64,000 bases of DNA from positions 248,001 through 312,000 of the forward strand of contig NZ_JBAMDD010000001.1 in the NCBI RefSeq assembly GCF_036961565.1. Direction: 5' to 3'. Under the pieces are notes generated by a model. The model ran no database searches. It saw only the letters and a program-made list of their open reading frames with translations, and was not told the DNA's origin. The first letter of the stretch is position 1. The number at the start of each line of letters is the position of its first letter. This document shows, in pieces, positions 42,601 through 53,200 of the stretch. The translations under genes were made by a program, and so were the position numbers. Source of the DNA: Chitinimonas sp036961565. Its GTDB lineage: Bacteria > Pseudomonadota > Gammaproteobacteria > Burkholderiales > Chitinimonadaceae.

Positions 42601-42733
42601 CGGCAAGACGCTGCAGTTGCACCCCGTGCTGCAGGCCGGGGCGGATGCTGTGGTGAAGGGGGCTGTCTTCAGCAGCGCCGCTGGCAGCTTTAGCGTGCCG
42701 GCCAGGACTACCGCCGTGTTTGTGGAAATGTAA
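39638..42733 (+). CDS. pulA: Pullulanase, lipoprotein (GH13)
   Basis: 1031 residues. A signal peptide with lipobox (LLITAC, Cys28) precedes a Gly/Ser/Thr linker, an N-terminal CBM41-like domain (HLRVNLWRKDGVYKDWGVYSW, about 52-150), a second carbohydrate-binding part and a GH13 domain (about 370-920). GH13 motifs are VVYNHT, DAFRFDLMGH (nucleophile Asp), YGEGWNF (acid/base Glu) and SKHDNQ (transition-state Asp). It hydrolyses alpha-1,6 branches in pullulan and starch at the cell surface. The linked alpha-amylase is downstream. It ends at a strong terminator. Confidence 0.94.
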   Translation: MQYLSDSGRWARLRLFGAALAGSLLITACGGGGGGSDGGGTTTPPTAEIKAGHLRVNLWRKDGVYKDWGVYSWSGPKTPSTGWPGNRYLFDKTNAYGAYTDIEVDVAKGKMDFLITVPTADGKDATKLCGSDQLATFAADIASKGQQVWVKDGDCTVYSSEPAKSSANLSSAKAVWLTADTLVWPGASLSASYKLHHAANGGMVLGGSGISGADGVIDLAVTTLPDAIKARYPHLAGAPAFKLAAGANAKSLVKGQLVVSQTVNGVVVDGSQVQTGPVLDDLYASAAANAALGAVIEGGKPVFRLWAPTARSVDVQLFDGPTSASAGSLTMQLDASTGIWSASGEAAWINARYYAYRVEVYARSTGKVEINTVTDPYSLGLSANSTRSLITDLTAAAAKPAGWDGHAIPALAAPEDIALYELHVRDFSANDATVPANHQGKFLAFSHGTSNGMKHLKALQQAGLTHVHWLPVNDISSAPELAADQKVPAIDSAAAGDAESQQAAVAAVRDSDAFNWGYDPLHYTAPEGSYATDPNGLARTVEMRTAVKALHDSGLRVVMDVVYNHTPASGQDGKSVLDRIVPGYYHRLDGNGAVTNSTCCSNTATEHAMMAKLMIDSVKVWASQYQIDAFRFDLMGHQPLDVMQRLQTEVNAAAGREIYLYGEGWNFGEVENNARFKQASQLNLAGTGIGSFSDRLRDAARGGSPFDGGEWLIRNQGFINGQCVDKNDGSACTADERNSALKAQDLIRLGLAGNLKDYTLVDYTGASKKGSQIDYNGQPAGYTADPQELISYVSKHDNQTLFDISQYRLPRASSASDRARAQVVGLSLVALGQGVPFFHAGDDLLRSKSLDRDSYNSGDWFNRIDWSGTSNNWAVGLPIQDKNGDNWSIMKPLLADAGLKVGSSHIAASRSAFQDLLRIRKSTPLFRLRTAAEVQARVSFPDAGAAQLPGLIVMKLDGAGYAGGVYKTVFVLFNADKVAHTTTVAGSSGKTLQLHPVLQAGADAVVKGAVFSSAAGSFSVPARTTAVFVEM

Positions 42734-42740
42734 ACTGTCA

Positions 42741-42766
42741 GGCCGCCCATCAGGGCGGCCTTTTTT
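42741..42766 (+). terminator. Rho-independent terminator of pulA
   Basis: GGCCGCCC pairs with GGGCGGCC around an ATCA loop and is followed by six T, eight bases after the pulA stop. Confidence 0.92.
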
Positions 42767-42872
42767 CTACCCCAAGCCGGCTGCAGCCTGGCCAAGGAGT
42801 TGCCGCACCAGACCACAGAGCCAGTACGACCTCAACCCAACAAGCACATAAAAAACAAACCGGAGTGACGAC

Positions 42873-44465
42873 ATGAAACTGCAACACCTTCTGCGTGCCA
42901 GCCTGCTGGCAAGCGCAGTGGCCGCCGCCTTGCCTGCGTTGGCCGCAACCGAACAGGCCAAGTCCAGCACTGCCGTGCTGTTCCAGGGCTTTCACTGGAA
43001 CTCGGCCAATGGCCAGTTGTACGGCGATCTGCAAGCCAAGGCCAGCGATCTGAAAAACCTGGGTATCACCCACGTCTGGTTCCCGCCACCGTCGGATGCC
43101 GGTTCGCGCGAGGGCTACCTGCCGCGCCAGCTCAACAAGCTCGACTCCAACTACGGCAACGAAGCAGCGCTGACCGCTGCCATCTCGGCCCTGAACGGGC
43201 AGGGTATACACAGCGTGGCCGATGTGGTGATCAACCACCGTATCGGCACCACCAACTGGGGAGATTTCACCAACCCCACCTGGGGCTGCAATGCCGTGGT
43301 CAATAGCGATGAGTGGACCGGCAAGTGCGGCAACGCCGATTCGGGCGATGGCTATGCGGCCGCGCGCGATCTGGACCATAGCCAGATCGTGGTGCAGAAC
43401 GATATCAAGACCTGGCTATCGTCCCGTCTCAAGGGCGTGGGCTTCAAGGGTATACGTTACGATTATTCTAAAGGCTATGCGCCGGGCTATGCCGCGCTCT
43501 ACCACGATGCCATGAACCCCAGCTTTTGCGTGGGCGAGGTCTGGACCGACCTGAACTTCAACAACGTGGACGGGCATCGCCAGCTACTGGTCAATTTTGT
43601 GGACGGCACGGCCGGCAAGTGCGGGGTGTTTGATTTCACTACCAAGGGTTTGCTCAACCAGGCGCTCAGCTACAACGAGTATGGCCGCCTGCGTGATGGC
43701 AGTGGCAAGCCGGCAGGTGGCATAGGCTGGTGGGCGCAGAAGATGGTGACCTTTGTCGACAACCATGACACCGGCCCCAGCGAGAGCTGCGGCGTGGGCC
43801 AGAACCACTGGCCCGTACCCTGCGACAAGGTCATGCAGGGTTACGCCTATGTGCTGACCCATCCGGGCATCCCCAGCGTGTACTACGCCCATGCCTATAA
43901 CTGGGGATTGAAGGGGGCCATCAAGGCCATACTGGATGTCCGCAAGGAGCAAGGCCTGAGCTCGACCTCTGCGGTGGCCATACAGCGTGCCGAGCAGGGC
44001 CTCTATGCGGCCATCGTCGATGGCAAGGTGGCCATGAAGATAGGCCCCAACGACTGGAACCCCGGCGCAGGCTGGACCTTGCGCACCTCGGGCAACCAGT
44101 ACGCCGTCTGGAGCAAGAGCGCAGGCGGTGGCGGTTGCACGTCAGTACCGGTGGCATTCAGCATCGCCAATGCCAGCACGGTCAGCGGCCAGCGTCTTTA
44201 TGTGGTCGGCAACCAGACCTCCTTAGGCAACTGGACCCCTGCCAACGGCTATGCCCTGACTGCACAAGGCAGCGGCAGCAACGCTACCTGGAGCGGCACG
44301 GCCAACCTGCCGCCAGCAACCGCCACGCAGTATAAGTATGTGAAGTGGAATGGCAGCAGTGCTACCTGGGAGAGCAACCAGGCCACGGCCAGCGGCAATC
44401 GCGAGTTCACCACGCCGGCCTGCGGTGGCTCGGCGACGCGGAGCGATGGGAGCTTCCGGTTCTAA
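42873..44465 (+). CDS. Secreted alpha-amylase with C-terminal CBM20
   Basis: 530 residues. A signal peptide (MKLQHLLRASLLASAVAAALPALA) precedes a GH13 TIM barrel (about 32-430). Motifs are VADVVINHR, GIRYDYSKGY (Asp nucleophile), VGEVW (Glu acid/base) and FVDNHDTG (third Asp). A starch-binding domain CBM20 occupies about 430-530 (PVAFSIANASTVSGQRLYVVG, YKYVKWNGSSATWE). It should cleave internal alpha-1,4 bonds in external starch and works together with the debranching pullulanase. The leader matches that of pulA. Confidence 0.93.
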   Translation: MKLQHLLRASLLASAVAAALPALAATEQAKSSTAVLFQGFHWNSANGQLYGDLQAKASDLKNLGITHVWFPPPSDAGSREGYLPRQLNKLDSNYGNEAALTAAISALNGQGIHSVADVVINHRIGTTNWGDFTNPTWGCNAVVNSDEWTGKCGNADSGDGYAAARDLDHSQIVVQNDIKTWLSSRLKGVGFKGIRYDYSKGYAPGYAALYHDAMNPSFCVGEVWTDLNFNNVDGHRQLLVNFVDGTAGKCGVFDFTTKGLLNQALSYNEYGRLRDGSGKPAGGIGWWAQKMVTFVDNHDTGPSESCGVGQNHWPVPCDKVMQGYAYVLTHPGIPSVYYAHAYNWGLKGAIKAILDVRKEQGLSSTSAVAIQRAEQGLYAAIVDGKVAMKIGPNDWNPGAGWTLRTSGNQYAVWSKSAGGGGCTSVPVAFSIANASTVSGQRLYVVGNQTSLGNWTPANGYALTAQGSGSNATWSGTANLPPATATQYKYVKWNGSSATWESNQATASGNREFTTPACGGSATRSDGSFRF

Positions 44466-44482
44466 GCTGGGTAGTGCAAACC

Positions 44483-44510
44483 AAAACAGGCCGCGTGAGC
44501 GGCCTGTTTT
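44483..44510. terminator. Bidirectional terminator between amylase and 44531 gene
   Basis: AAAACAGGCCGC pairs perfectly with GCGGCCTGTTTT around a GTGA loop. It lies between the convergent amylase and 44531-46315 genes and can act in both directions. Confidence 0.85.
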
Positions 44511-44530
44511 GTTGCTGCTGATTGCTGAAA

Positions 44531-46315
44531 CTATCGTGGCTCTTTCAGACGCGATCTCACCACCTCATCCGGGTCTTGTGCCAAGCGTTGCCTGGCCGTA
44601 TCCACTAGCCCGAGCTGTACTGCCATGGCGCGGCGTACCCCATACTCCTGATCGCTGGCCAGGGCCAGTTGCAAGGCTTCTGGCAAGGCGGTCTTGCTGG
44701 CGTAGCGGCCATAGGCCAGGGCGGCGCGTACGTCGGGGGTGTCGTCGCCAGCCAAGCCGCGCCACAGTGCTATTGGGCAGTGTGCATTGAAGGCCGCTTC
44801 AGCGCGTACGGCGGCCACAGGGTCTGACGCCAAATGGGCGAAGAGCGTATCTGACCCTTGGATCAGGCGTGCGGCCGTCCGTACCCGGATACGTGGCTCG
44901 GCGTGGTGGCAGGCTTGTTCAAGCAGGGCAGGCGTCCAGCAACGGGCGGGCAGTAGGCTGGCAATCTGCCAGGCCCAAGCGGGGGCGGCCAGCTTTGCCT
45001 GGGCTTCTTCCGCAGTCAGGCCACCTTCCGCGATACGCCGCTGCCAGGCTCGCGCTTCGCCGTGCTGCTGCACACGCGCCTCATGGGCTGGTGGAGCGGG
45101 GTAGGGCGAACGCCCATTGGCATAGGCGCGTCGCAGCAAATTCATATTGGCCCCGCCACGTTGTTCCGGGTTCAGGCCCGCCCAGTACATCGCATGGTCA
45201 GACAACTGATTGTCAAAACTATAGCTGTTGTAGTGGTAGTCCAGCACTGTCTGGTGCGCGCCAGCCGACTTATCCTGAACAATGAAGCCACGGGCCGATA
45301 GCGTACCCACCACTTCAAATGCCCAGTCGTTGTAATACTGGTAGACCGTGTCGCCAACAATGGCATCGCCCCAGACAAACAGGCCATAGACTGAAAAAAC
45401 CTGCTGGCAACGCAGATCGCCCAGGACCAGGACCGTGCATTCGCCCTCATCGCTGTACACGTCGCAGATCAAGTCGCCGGTAACGATCAGATTGAGGTCA
45501 ACAATGGTCTCGCCATCGGGCAAATACAGATCGCCCTCGTGGATGCGCCAGCCGGAATCCATGGCCAGATAGGTACGGGCCATTTCCGTCCACTGCCTGT
45601 TGCCATCTGGCATGGCAAGGCCACGGTCGATCAGCTCCTGGCGCTCCTCTGCCTCGGCATAGCGGAAGCGAAAAAAGCTATCGGATAGCTGGCGGCGGGG
45701 TAGTGCGATGTCTTGATCATCCTGCTGCAATTGCCGCTGTGCCAGGATATGGGGAATTAGCACCGTATAGTCTGCCGGTAGCGTAGACAGATCGCCGCCG
45801 CGCCAACCGCCTTCCACCAGCCTGTGGATGGATGCGATCAGGATTTGCTCGTCCCTACCCACCTCATCCAGCAGTTGTGCCAGCACCTGCAGGGCTGCGC
45901 CGTGATTGCTGCAACTGGCTGACGGCACAAGCTCCACCGCCTTTTGTGCCATCTCCAGCGCTTCATCGTCGTCGCCATCCAGTACCAAAGCACGTGCCTT
46001 CGTCATGCAGCTCCAGCGCAAGGCATCACGTAAGGGCTCATCGGCGCCTGACATATCCTCGGGCAGGGCGGCGCTTTCCAACACCTCTTTCAGCTTGATG
46101 GCAACTTGGTTGGCTGCTGGTAGGTGCTCGGTATCAGCGTCGTTAGCTACATCAATCTCGCCCGGCAGCAAGGCCATACCGATCTGGTGCAGCCATAGGG
46201 CATCGTCTATGTTGCCGCGTAGGTGTTCATCAAGCAGAGATTCCAGTTCATCGGTGTTATCGGTGAAGCTGTGGTGGTTGGTGAAGGTGGTGGGGGCTGG
46301 GTAGGGGTGAGGCAT
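44531..46315 (-). CDS. Large unknown protein with a beta-repeat region and HEAT-like end
   Basis: 594 residues from ATG 46315; a GTG at 46417 adds 34 basic residues without similarity to anything. The region 1-110 is acidic and helical (ELESLLDEHLRGNIDDALW), followed by tetratricopeptide-like helices. Residues about 270-380 look like stacked beta-strands (GDLYLPDGETIVDLNLIVTGDLI, GDAIVGDTVYQYY). The last 150 residues have repeated two-helix units (RIRVRTAARLIQGSDTLFAHLASDPVAAVRAEA) similar to HEAT or leucine-rich variant repeats. I do not recognise a family. No signal peptide or membrane segment. Confidence 0.6.
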   Translation of the reverse strand: MPHPYPAPTTFTNHHSFTDNTDELESLLDEHLRGNIDDALWLHQIGMALLPGEIDVANDADTEHLPAANQVAIKLKEVLESAALPEDMSGADEPLRDALRWSCMTKARALVLDGDDDEALEMAQKAVELVPSASCSNHGAALQVLAQLLDEVGRDEQILIASIHRLVEGGWRGGDLSTLPADYTVLIPHILAQRQLQQDDQDIALPRRQLSDSFFRFRYAEAEERQELIDRGLAMPDGNRQWTEMARTYLAMDSGWRIHEGDLYLPDGETIVDLNLIVTGDLICDVYSDEGECTVLVLGDLRCQQVFSVYGLFVWGDAIVGDTVYQYYNDWAFEVVGTLSARGFIVQDKSAGAHQTVLDYHYNSYSFDNQLSDHAMYWAGLNPEQRGGANMNLLRRAYANGRSPYPAPPAHEARVQQHGEARAWQRRIAEGGLTAEEAQAKLAAPAWAWQIASLLPARCWTPALLEQACHHAEPRIRVRTAARLIQGSDTLFAHLASDPVAAVRAEAAFNAHCPIALWRGLAGDDTPDVRAALAYGRYASKTALPEALQLALASDQEYGVRRAMAVQLGLVDTARQRLAQDPDEVVRSRLKEPR

Positions 46316-46775
46316 GGTGGTGTCGGGGAAGGTGCGGCAAGCGCTGGGGGCAATGGTGTTTGTGGATATTGCACGAGCATATCGTCGCCGCTGTGTGTGA
46401 GTAAGGGGAGTTTTCACGGCGTGCAGATGGATAGCACTGCTGAGTGTGACAAGGTGACAGTGGATTGGATTTTTTGCTCTAAAAAACAGTAACCTAGGCT
46501 GTTGCGCTGTCTTTCTCAGTGCTGTAAGATTCGGCGCTTTTTATACTGATGGCATTTTATATTATCTGTGTTGGTATGAGCTTATCTAGAAACTTTCTAT
46601 ATGGCGACAAAATAGTAGATTAAAAAGTTCTCTCGGAATTTTCGTGTGAAATGGTAGGTGTTTGAGATTTGTTGGGCCGGAACTCCTCGAGAAAATTTAT
46701 TTGGTACTTGGAAGTTATTATGGTGCTTTTAATGTTATTAATTATAAATATTTAATATGGTAAGCGAGAGTTAGT
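46316..46775. other. AT-rich region upstream of the RTX locus
   Basis: 46418-46775 is clearly AT-rich compared with the flanks. A candidate promoter is TTGCGC at 46502 and TAAGAT at 46525 (17-base spacing). A 24-codon frame (46549-46623) is not supported by a good ribosome site. The low GC suggests acquired DNA; the shift begins here and continues into the RTX gene's first half. Confidence 0.45.
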
Positions 46776-47228
46776 GTGAGGCATCCTAATTATTCAGGGT
46801 TTGTGTGGACGGAATTGGTTGTGGGGGTAATTTTATTGTTGCTGCCAGATGCTGCCATGATCCAAATGTCAGAATGGTTTTATGCGCCGTTTCCCTTGGT
46901 GGAAAGGTGTGCTTTTCACCGGGTGTCATGGATGGTCTTTCTTCTGGTTTTCCTGGTGTGGGCTATTATTGCCTGTACGCCATATGGATTTAGATGTCTG
47001 CGACCGTTTATTGATAATCGGCGTAGGATGTGGTTGGCCGCATTTTATGTGGGGATCTTGAGCGCATTAAGCATGCTTGGATTGTCTATTACTGAGGGCG
47101 AATGCAGAGCGGTGTCTTTGTCACAGCGTTTGTTCTTTCTGTTCTTGTTGTTTGGGTTGTCTGGAGGGTTGTTAATATCGGCGGTGATATTTAGGAATTT
47201 GCTGTTATCAGGATTCTTCCGTAAATAA
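46776..47228 (+). CDS. Small four-TM membrane protein upstream of the RTX gene
   Basis: 150 residues from GTG 46776, preceded by a GAGAG ribosome site. Four hydrophobic segments are visible (TELVVGVILLLLP, SWMVFLLVFLVWAIIAC, LAAFYVGILSALSMLGLSI, LFFLFLLFGLSGGLLISAVIF). No conserved family is recognised. The spacing to the RTX start is 46 bases, implying one transcript. Possible roles are an immunity protein for the RTX product or a helper in its export. Both are inferred from position. Confidence 0.55.
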   Translation: MRHPNYSGFVWTELVVGVILLLLPDAAMIQMSEWFYAPFPLVERCAFHRVSWMVFLLVFLVWAIIACTPYGFRCLRPFIDNRRRMWLAAFYVGILSALSMLGLSITEGECRAVSLSQRLFFLFLLFGLSGGLLISAVIFRNLLLSGFFRK

Positions 47229-47274
47229 GATCCTTCCAGGATTTCCCTTTGTTTTTTCTAAAGGTTTAAGTTTT

Positions 47275-50200
47275 ATGTCTAAATTGCACTATCGTCCAAA
47301 GAATACTACTGTTACTAGTGGTGTCCACACCATAATTACGGATGCTGGTAATTGGAGTGTGTTTTTACCTGCTGTTGCAAATGGAGTTACTAAGCCTGAA
47401 GTTTGGGATACAGATGCAATGGCACTGGCAACATCGGAGGCCTTGGCAGGTATGGGGCAAATGATCAATGCTTCTTCGGTTGAGAAAATTAAATATGCGG
47501 ACTCATATTTGAAACGCGCCGCAGAGGTCCAGGCGCATGCGAATGAATATGTCAAGAAATATAATCTAAACGGACCTGCGGCGCAGAATGCGTATCGAGC
47601 AGCTGCACAGCAGAGTAATCACTATAAAAAGATTTCGGACAATTTGCGCGTGTTGGCCAGTATTCCGGCTAGCGATGGCTCGAGCGAGCTTGCATCCGCG
47701 ACGCGATTGAAACTGCTCGGGGAAGGGTTGAAGGCGCTTGGGGCTGGCCTTACAGTGCTTCAAACTGCTTCCAAAGTACACGATGCGGCTACCGGGGAAA
47801 TTACGACGCACGAGTTGATGGCGACTACTGTTGGAGGATTGGTTGGAGGCTTGGCAGGTGTAGGGCTTGCTGCGATTCTCGGTGTGGCTGCTGCGCCAGC
47901 TGCAACGGCGTTGGTAATGGGAGGTGTGGTACTGGCTATTGGTTATGCTGTGGGTAAAGTGACCGAAGCTGCGTATAAAGCGTTTGGCGACCCAGTGACG
48001 CAGCTACTTACCGATACTGGTGTATGGTGGGGAGACTTCCTCTTTGATACCGTTGAAAGTGGTAGTGAAGCTTGGGATTCACTGCTTGACGCGACACAGA
48101 AGCTTTTTGACGGTGGTGATATTGACGATTGGTTTTCGGACGGCCTATTTGACCGGCTCTTGGATGCGTTGCATCGTCGGCAAAGAGTGATCGACGAGTC
48201 TGTCGGACTCGATTTTGCTGCTGCGATAGCAATGCAGCTCCGGCGAGACCCATTTGCGCTTGATCTGGATGGTGATGGCATTGAAACCATATCTGTAGAT
48301 GTGGGCACGTTGTTTGATCATGATGCTGATGGTGTGAAAACAGGCACTGGCTGGTTGAAGGGTGATGATGGCTGGCTGGTACGTGATTTAAATGGCAATG
48401 GTACGATTGATACCGGGCGTGAGTTATTCGGTGTGGATACATTCCTTAGGAATGGGTTTACGGCCAGTGATGGTTTCGCGCTTTTGAGAGATTTAGATGC
48501 AAATTGGGATGGGCAGATAAATAGTAACGATGCTGTGTGGGGCGAGCTGAAGATCTGGCGTGACCTGAATCAAGATGGCATCAGTCAAGCCGGTGAATTG
48601 TCAACCTTGGCTGCGGCTGGGGTGACGTCTCTCGGGACTGCCTCTACGCTGCGAAACCATCACCTGGGTGATAATAATTATATCTATTATTCTGGTGAAT
48701 ATACCAAGTCTGATGGTACGAAGGGTATTTCTACTGCATTGGACTTAGGTGAAAATAAATTCCTGACAAAGTACGTTTGGGCGCCGGTGAGTGGAGCGGC
48801 CGCCGATTTGCCGGATATGGAGGGTTCGGGCGCTGTCCGTCGACTGCGTGAGGCCATGAGCGAGGACGACAAGCTGCGCGAACTGGTGGCACACTTTGCT
48901 GCGGCGGATAGCCGGGAAAAGCAAATGGGCATGCTGGAGGATCTGGTGGATACTTGGGGGGGGACTGCCAATATATTGGCAGGCCTTGAGCAATTCCGGG
49001 AAGAGCCCCATGTAGAGGGGAGGATGACACAACGTGAGTCGGCCGAGGCGTTATCACACTCAGAAGCCGACATTTATCGCATGCTGAAAACCTTGGAACA
49101 GTTCAATAACAGGAGTTACTTGGAGCCTAAGGCAGAGCCAGTCATAGTTCCTATTCAGAACGAGGCCACTTTAGAGTGGGAAAATGTTTTGACTCGGTAT
49201 CAGTGGCGCTTTACTCCTGAGTTGAAGGCATTGATTTACTCCGCTTACGAGGCCCTTAAGGGGTCCGTGTATCAGTCATTGGTTGTCCAAACTCGATTGT
49301 CGGGTTGGTATGAGATGATTGATAAGAGCGTGAATGAAAAAGGACTGGTGCTGGATTTTAGTCGATTAGACGCGCATATCGCTACGTTGGCAAAAGCCGA
49401 CGCCACGAATACTTTGCTGGATGTGCTGGCATTCGTTAGTGCAAACGGTAGTGCTAATCTATTGGAAATGGGTTGGAATTATCGCGAGATATTGAAGCAG
49501 GTAGCGCTTAAGGCGGATCCGGCCGAATTGCCAGCAAATTATCATCAATGGCTCACAGAGTTCATTGTTGATGCTCAATATAATGGTAAATTGGAGAAGA
49601 AGGAGGGGAATGTTGTCCTATTGGGATCGGACAGAAATAATGAAATCGTCTCGGGCTACGGTGCGGATCTACTGCTGGGTGGCGCAGGTGACGATACACT
49701 GAGAGGTGACCAGGGCAACGATACCTTTAGGGGGGGGGGTGGCAACGATACCATTGAGGATAGTTCGGGAGCGGACACTTATCTGTTGGCCAAGGGAGAT
49801 GGTAGGGACTATATTGCGGATAACCAAGGTAGTGATATCGGAGTCCGTGATGTACTTCAATTTGGTGAGGGTATAACACCTGATCAAATACTGTTTTATC
49901 GTGTAGGTAGCGATCTGGTTGTCAGCTATGGTGAGGCAGACTCTGCAACGCTGTTTGGGTGGTATGATTTTTATCAGGGTTTCTTGATAGAAGATGCTCA
50001 GTTTGCCGATGGCCGCACGATTCCTATGTTCGAGTTGATGGCCCGCAACGGTGTGCGAGGGACAAGTGGGAACGATAATCTGCCCGGCACTAGTGGTAAG
50101 GATCGGTTATTGGGGCTGGATGGTGATGATAGCTTCGATAGTGGCTACGGTGATGATTTAATAGAAGGTGGTGCGGGTAATGATAATGTACGGGGTGGGT

Positions 50201-53200
50201 ACGGTAGCGACACGCTATGGGGTGGTGTGGGGAACGACAGTTTAGACGGCGATGAAGGCGCCGACACCTATATATTTAATCTGGGTGATGGGCAGGATCG
50301 CATCGGCGATAATCAAAGAGATAATTTCGCTGCGCGTGATGTACTGCAATTTGGTGCTGGAATTTCGCCAGATCATTTGAACTTTAGCCGTAATGGCTCT
50401 GATTTGGTTATCGCATACAGTGCCGTTGATTCGATAACTGTATTTGGTTGGTACGATTTCTACCAGAACTATCTGATTGAGGATGCGAAGTTTGCCGATG
50501 GTAGTGTTTTCGCTGTGTCGGATCTTATCGCTCGCCAAGGCATGAGGGGGACTTCAGGTAACGATAATCTAGTTGGCGGAAATGGAAACGACTCATTGCT
50601 GGGATATGCAGGCAATGATGTGTTAGTTGGCGGTAAGGGGAATGATGTACTTGATGGCGGCGAGGGAGTTGACGACATTAAGGGTGGCGAGGGTAATGAT
50701 ACGCTTGTGGGCGCTATCGGTAATGACCTTATGGATGGCCAAGCAGGCGATGATGTTTATGTCTTTAACCTGGGCGATGGGCTGGACCGAATCACTGAAA
50801 ATACTTACAACTCGGCGAATGCTAGTGACGGGGGATCGGATACGTTGCAGTTCGGTGTGGGTATTGATACCAACGCACTGAAGTTCAGTCGTAGCGGCAA
50901 CGATCTGATTGTGCGCTACAGCGAGACTGATGCAGTCACAGTAGTAGGCTGGTTTGGTGCAGCAAGCTATGGTATCGAGCAGATCCGGTTTGCAGATGGC
51001 ACTGTGGTTGCGGTGGAGACGTTGCTGGATAGCCGTGGTATCCAGGGCACTGCAAACGGTGAATCGTTCAATGCCTACTATACGGATGGCAAAGATTACT
51101 ACCTGATGGGTGCCGGCGATGACCGCGCCAATGGCGCTGGCGGCGATGATTCGCTGTTTGGCGAGGCAGGCAGCGATAGCCTGAATGGTGGTCTGGGTAA
51201 CGACATCCTGAATGGCGGCACAGGTAACGATACGTTGGATGGCCATGTGGGAGACGACATCTATGTCTTCAACATGGGCGATGGGCAGGACCGTATAACC
51301 GAGAACTTCTACACCACCGCTAATCCGGCAGATCAGGGCTTCGATACGCTGCAGTTTGGTGCGGGGATTGATACCAGCACATTGAAGTTCAGCCGTAACG
51401 GCAATGACTTGATCGTCAGCTACAGCCAAGCTGATGCGGTCACATTGGTGGGCTGGTTCGCTGCAGCAAGCTATGGAATAGAGCAGATCCGGTTTGTTGA
51501 TGGCAGTGTAGTTGCAGTAGAAACACTGTTGGACAGTCACGGTATCCATGGCACGGCAAATGGGGAGTCGTTCAGCGCCTACTACAACGACGGTAAAGAC
51601 TATTTCCTGATGGGTGCTGGCGATGATAGGGCCAATGGCGTTGGCGGCGATGATTTGCTGTTTGGCGAGGCCGGTAACGATAGCCTGAATGGTGGTCTGG
51701 GTAACGACATGCTGAACGGCGGTATCGGTAACGATACGCTGGATGGCAATCTGGGCAATGACAGCTATGTATTTAACCTGGGTGACGGACAAGACCGTAT
51801 TGCTGAAACCTGGGGTGCTGTGGACGTAACAGGTACCGATACGCTGGTATTCGGTGCGGGGATTACGGCAGACAGTTTGGTTGTGTCCCGTAAGGACCAG
51901 GACCTGGTGATCAAGTACAGCGAAACCGATGTAGTGACTGTCGTAGCGTACTTCAATCACGCCGCATACAAGGTCGAACAGATCCAGTTTGCCGACGGCA
52001 GCACGATGACAACCGATGCCTTGCTGTTACGCAATGGTATACGCGGGACGGCGGGGAATGATGCCATGGTGGGCAGCCAGGCTGCCGATCTGATATTCGG
52101 TGATGCCGGCAACGACACATTGAATGCTGACGCCGGTAATGATTTGCTGCACGGTGAAGCGGGCAACGACAGCCTGAATGGCGCGCTGGGCGCGGATATG
52201 CTCAACGGCGGTATCGGTAACGATACGCTGGATGGTGGTGAGGGCAATGACGTGTACCTGTTCAATCTGGGCGATGGCGCGGATCGCATCGCAGAGTCCT
52301 ATGGTTGGGGTGCGGCGGCACAATCGGGCCTGGATACCCTGCAGTTTGGTGCCGGTATCAAGGCGGAGGATTTGCGCTTCGCCCGCGTGGGCCAAGACCT
52401 GGTGGTGAAGTACAGCGCGACGGATGAAGTCGCTGTTACAGCCCATTTCAATAGTGCCGGGTATCGTGTCGAGCAGGTTCAGTTTGCCGATGGCAGCGTT
52501 GTTGCGATGGATGCTTTGCTCTTGCGAAATGGTATTCGTGGGTCGGCAGGCAACGATGCGATGACGGGCACGGCGATAGATGACCAACTCTACGGTGATG
52601 CTGGCAACGACACCCTGAATGCTGACGCCGGTAATGATTTGCTGCATGGTGAAGCGGGCAACGACAGCCTGAATGGCGCGCTGGGCGCGGATATGCTCAA
52701 CGGCGGTATCGGTAACGATACGCTGGATGGTGGTGAGGGCAATGACGTGTACCTGTTCAATCTGGGCGATGGCGTGGACCGTGTCGCAGAGTCCTATGGT
52801 TTCAATGCGGCTGCACAATCGGGCCTGGATACCCTGCAGTTTGGTGCTGGTATCAAGGCGGAGGATTTGCGCTTTACCCGCGTGGGCCAGGACCTGGTGG
52901 TGAAGTACAGTGCGACGGATGAAATCACTGTAGCGGCGCACTTCAATAGTGCGGGATATCGCGTTGAGCAGATCAAGCTTGCGGACGGCACCGTGCTGAA
53001 CACCCAGGAGGTGCTCTTGCAGCAGGGCCTGGTCAAGACCAGCCCGGTTGTGCGTATGCCGCAGATGGAACAGGCCGCGATTTCGGCCAACCGCCAGCTC
53101 AACGCCTTGGTCGATGCCATGGCCAGCTTTGCGCCTACCGAGATGGGTAGCTTGAATCTGAGTACTCAGCTGGAAGAGCAATACCGGCCGATGGCAGTTA

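Larger units (their letters stand above)
49627..53010 (+). repeat. Seven tandem RTX modules (about 490 bp each)
   Basis: Modules start near 49627, 50050, 50540, 51040, 51540, 52035 and 52530. Each starts with a RGT-xGND or QGT/HGT-NGES block, carries nonapeptides and ends with FADGS-xxx-LL. Modules 4 and 5 start with a variant GES-F-AYY-DGKDYFLMGAG block, suggesting a pair duplication. Modules 6 and 7 are near-identical at DNA level. Confidence 0.75.

Noticed and set aside
49627..53010. Regular repeats as a possible CRISPR array
   Set aside because: The repeats are in-frame coding modules of about 490 bp, not short repeats with spacers.
50623..53181. Two long minus-strand frames opposite the RTX repeats
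   Set aside because: They mirror the RTX repeat codons, have no ribosome site, and are Ile/Ala-rich artefacts of the opposite-strand coding.
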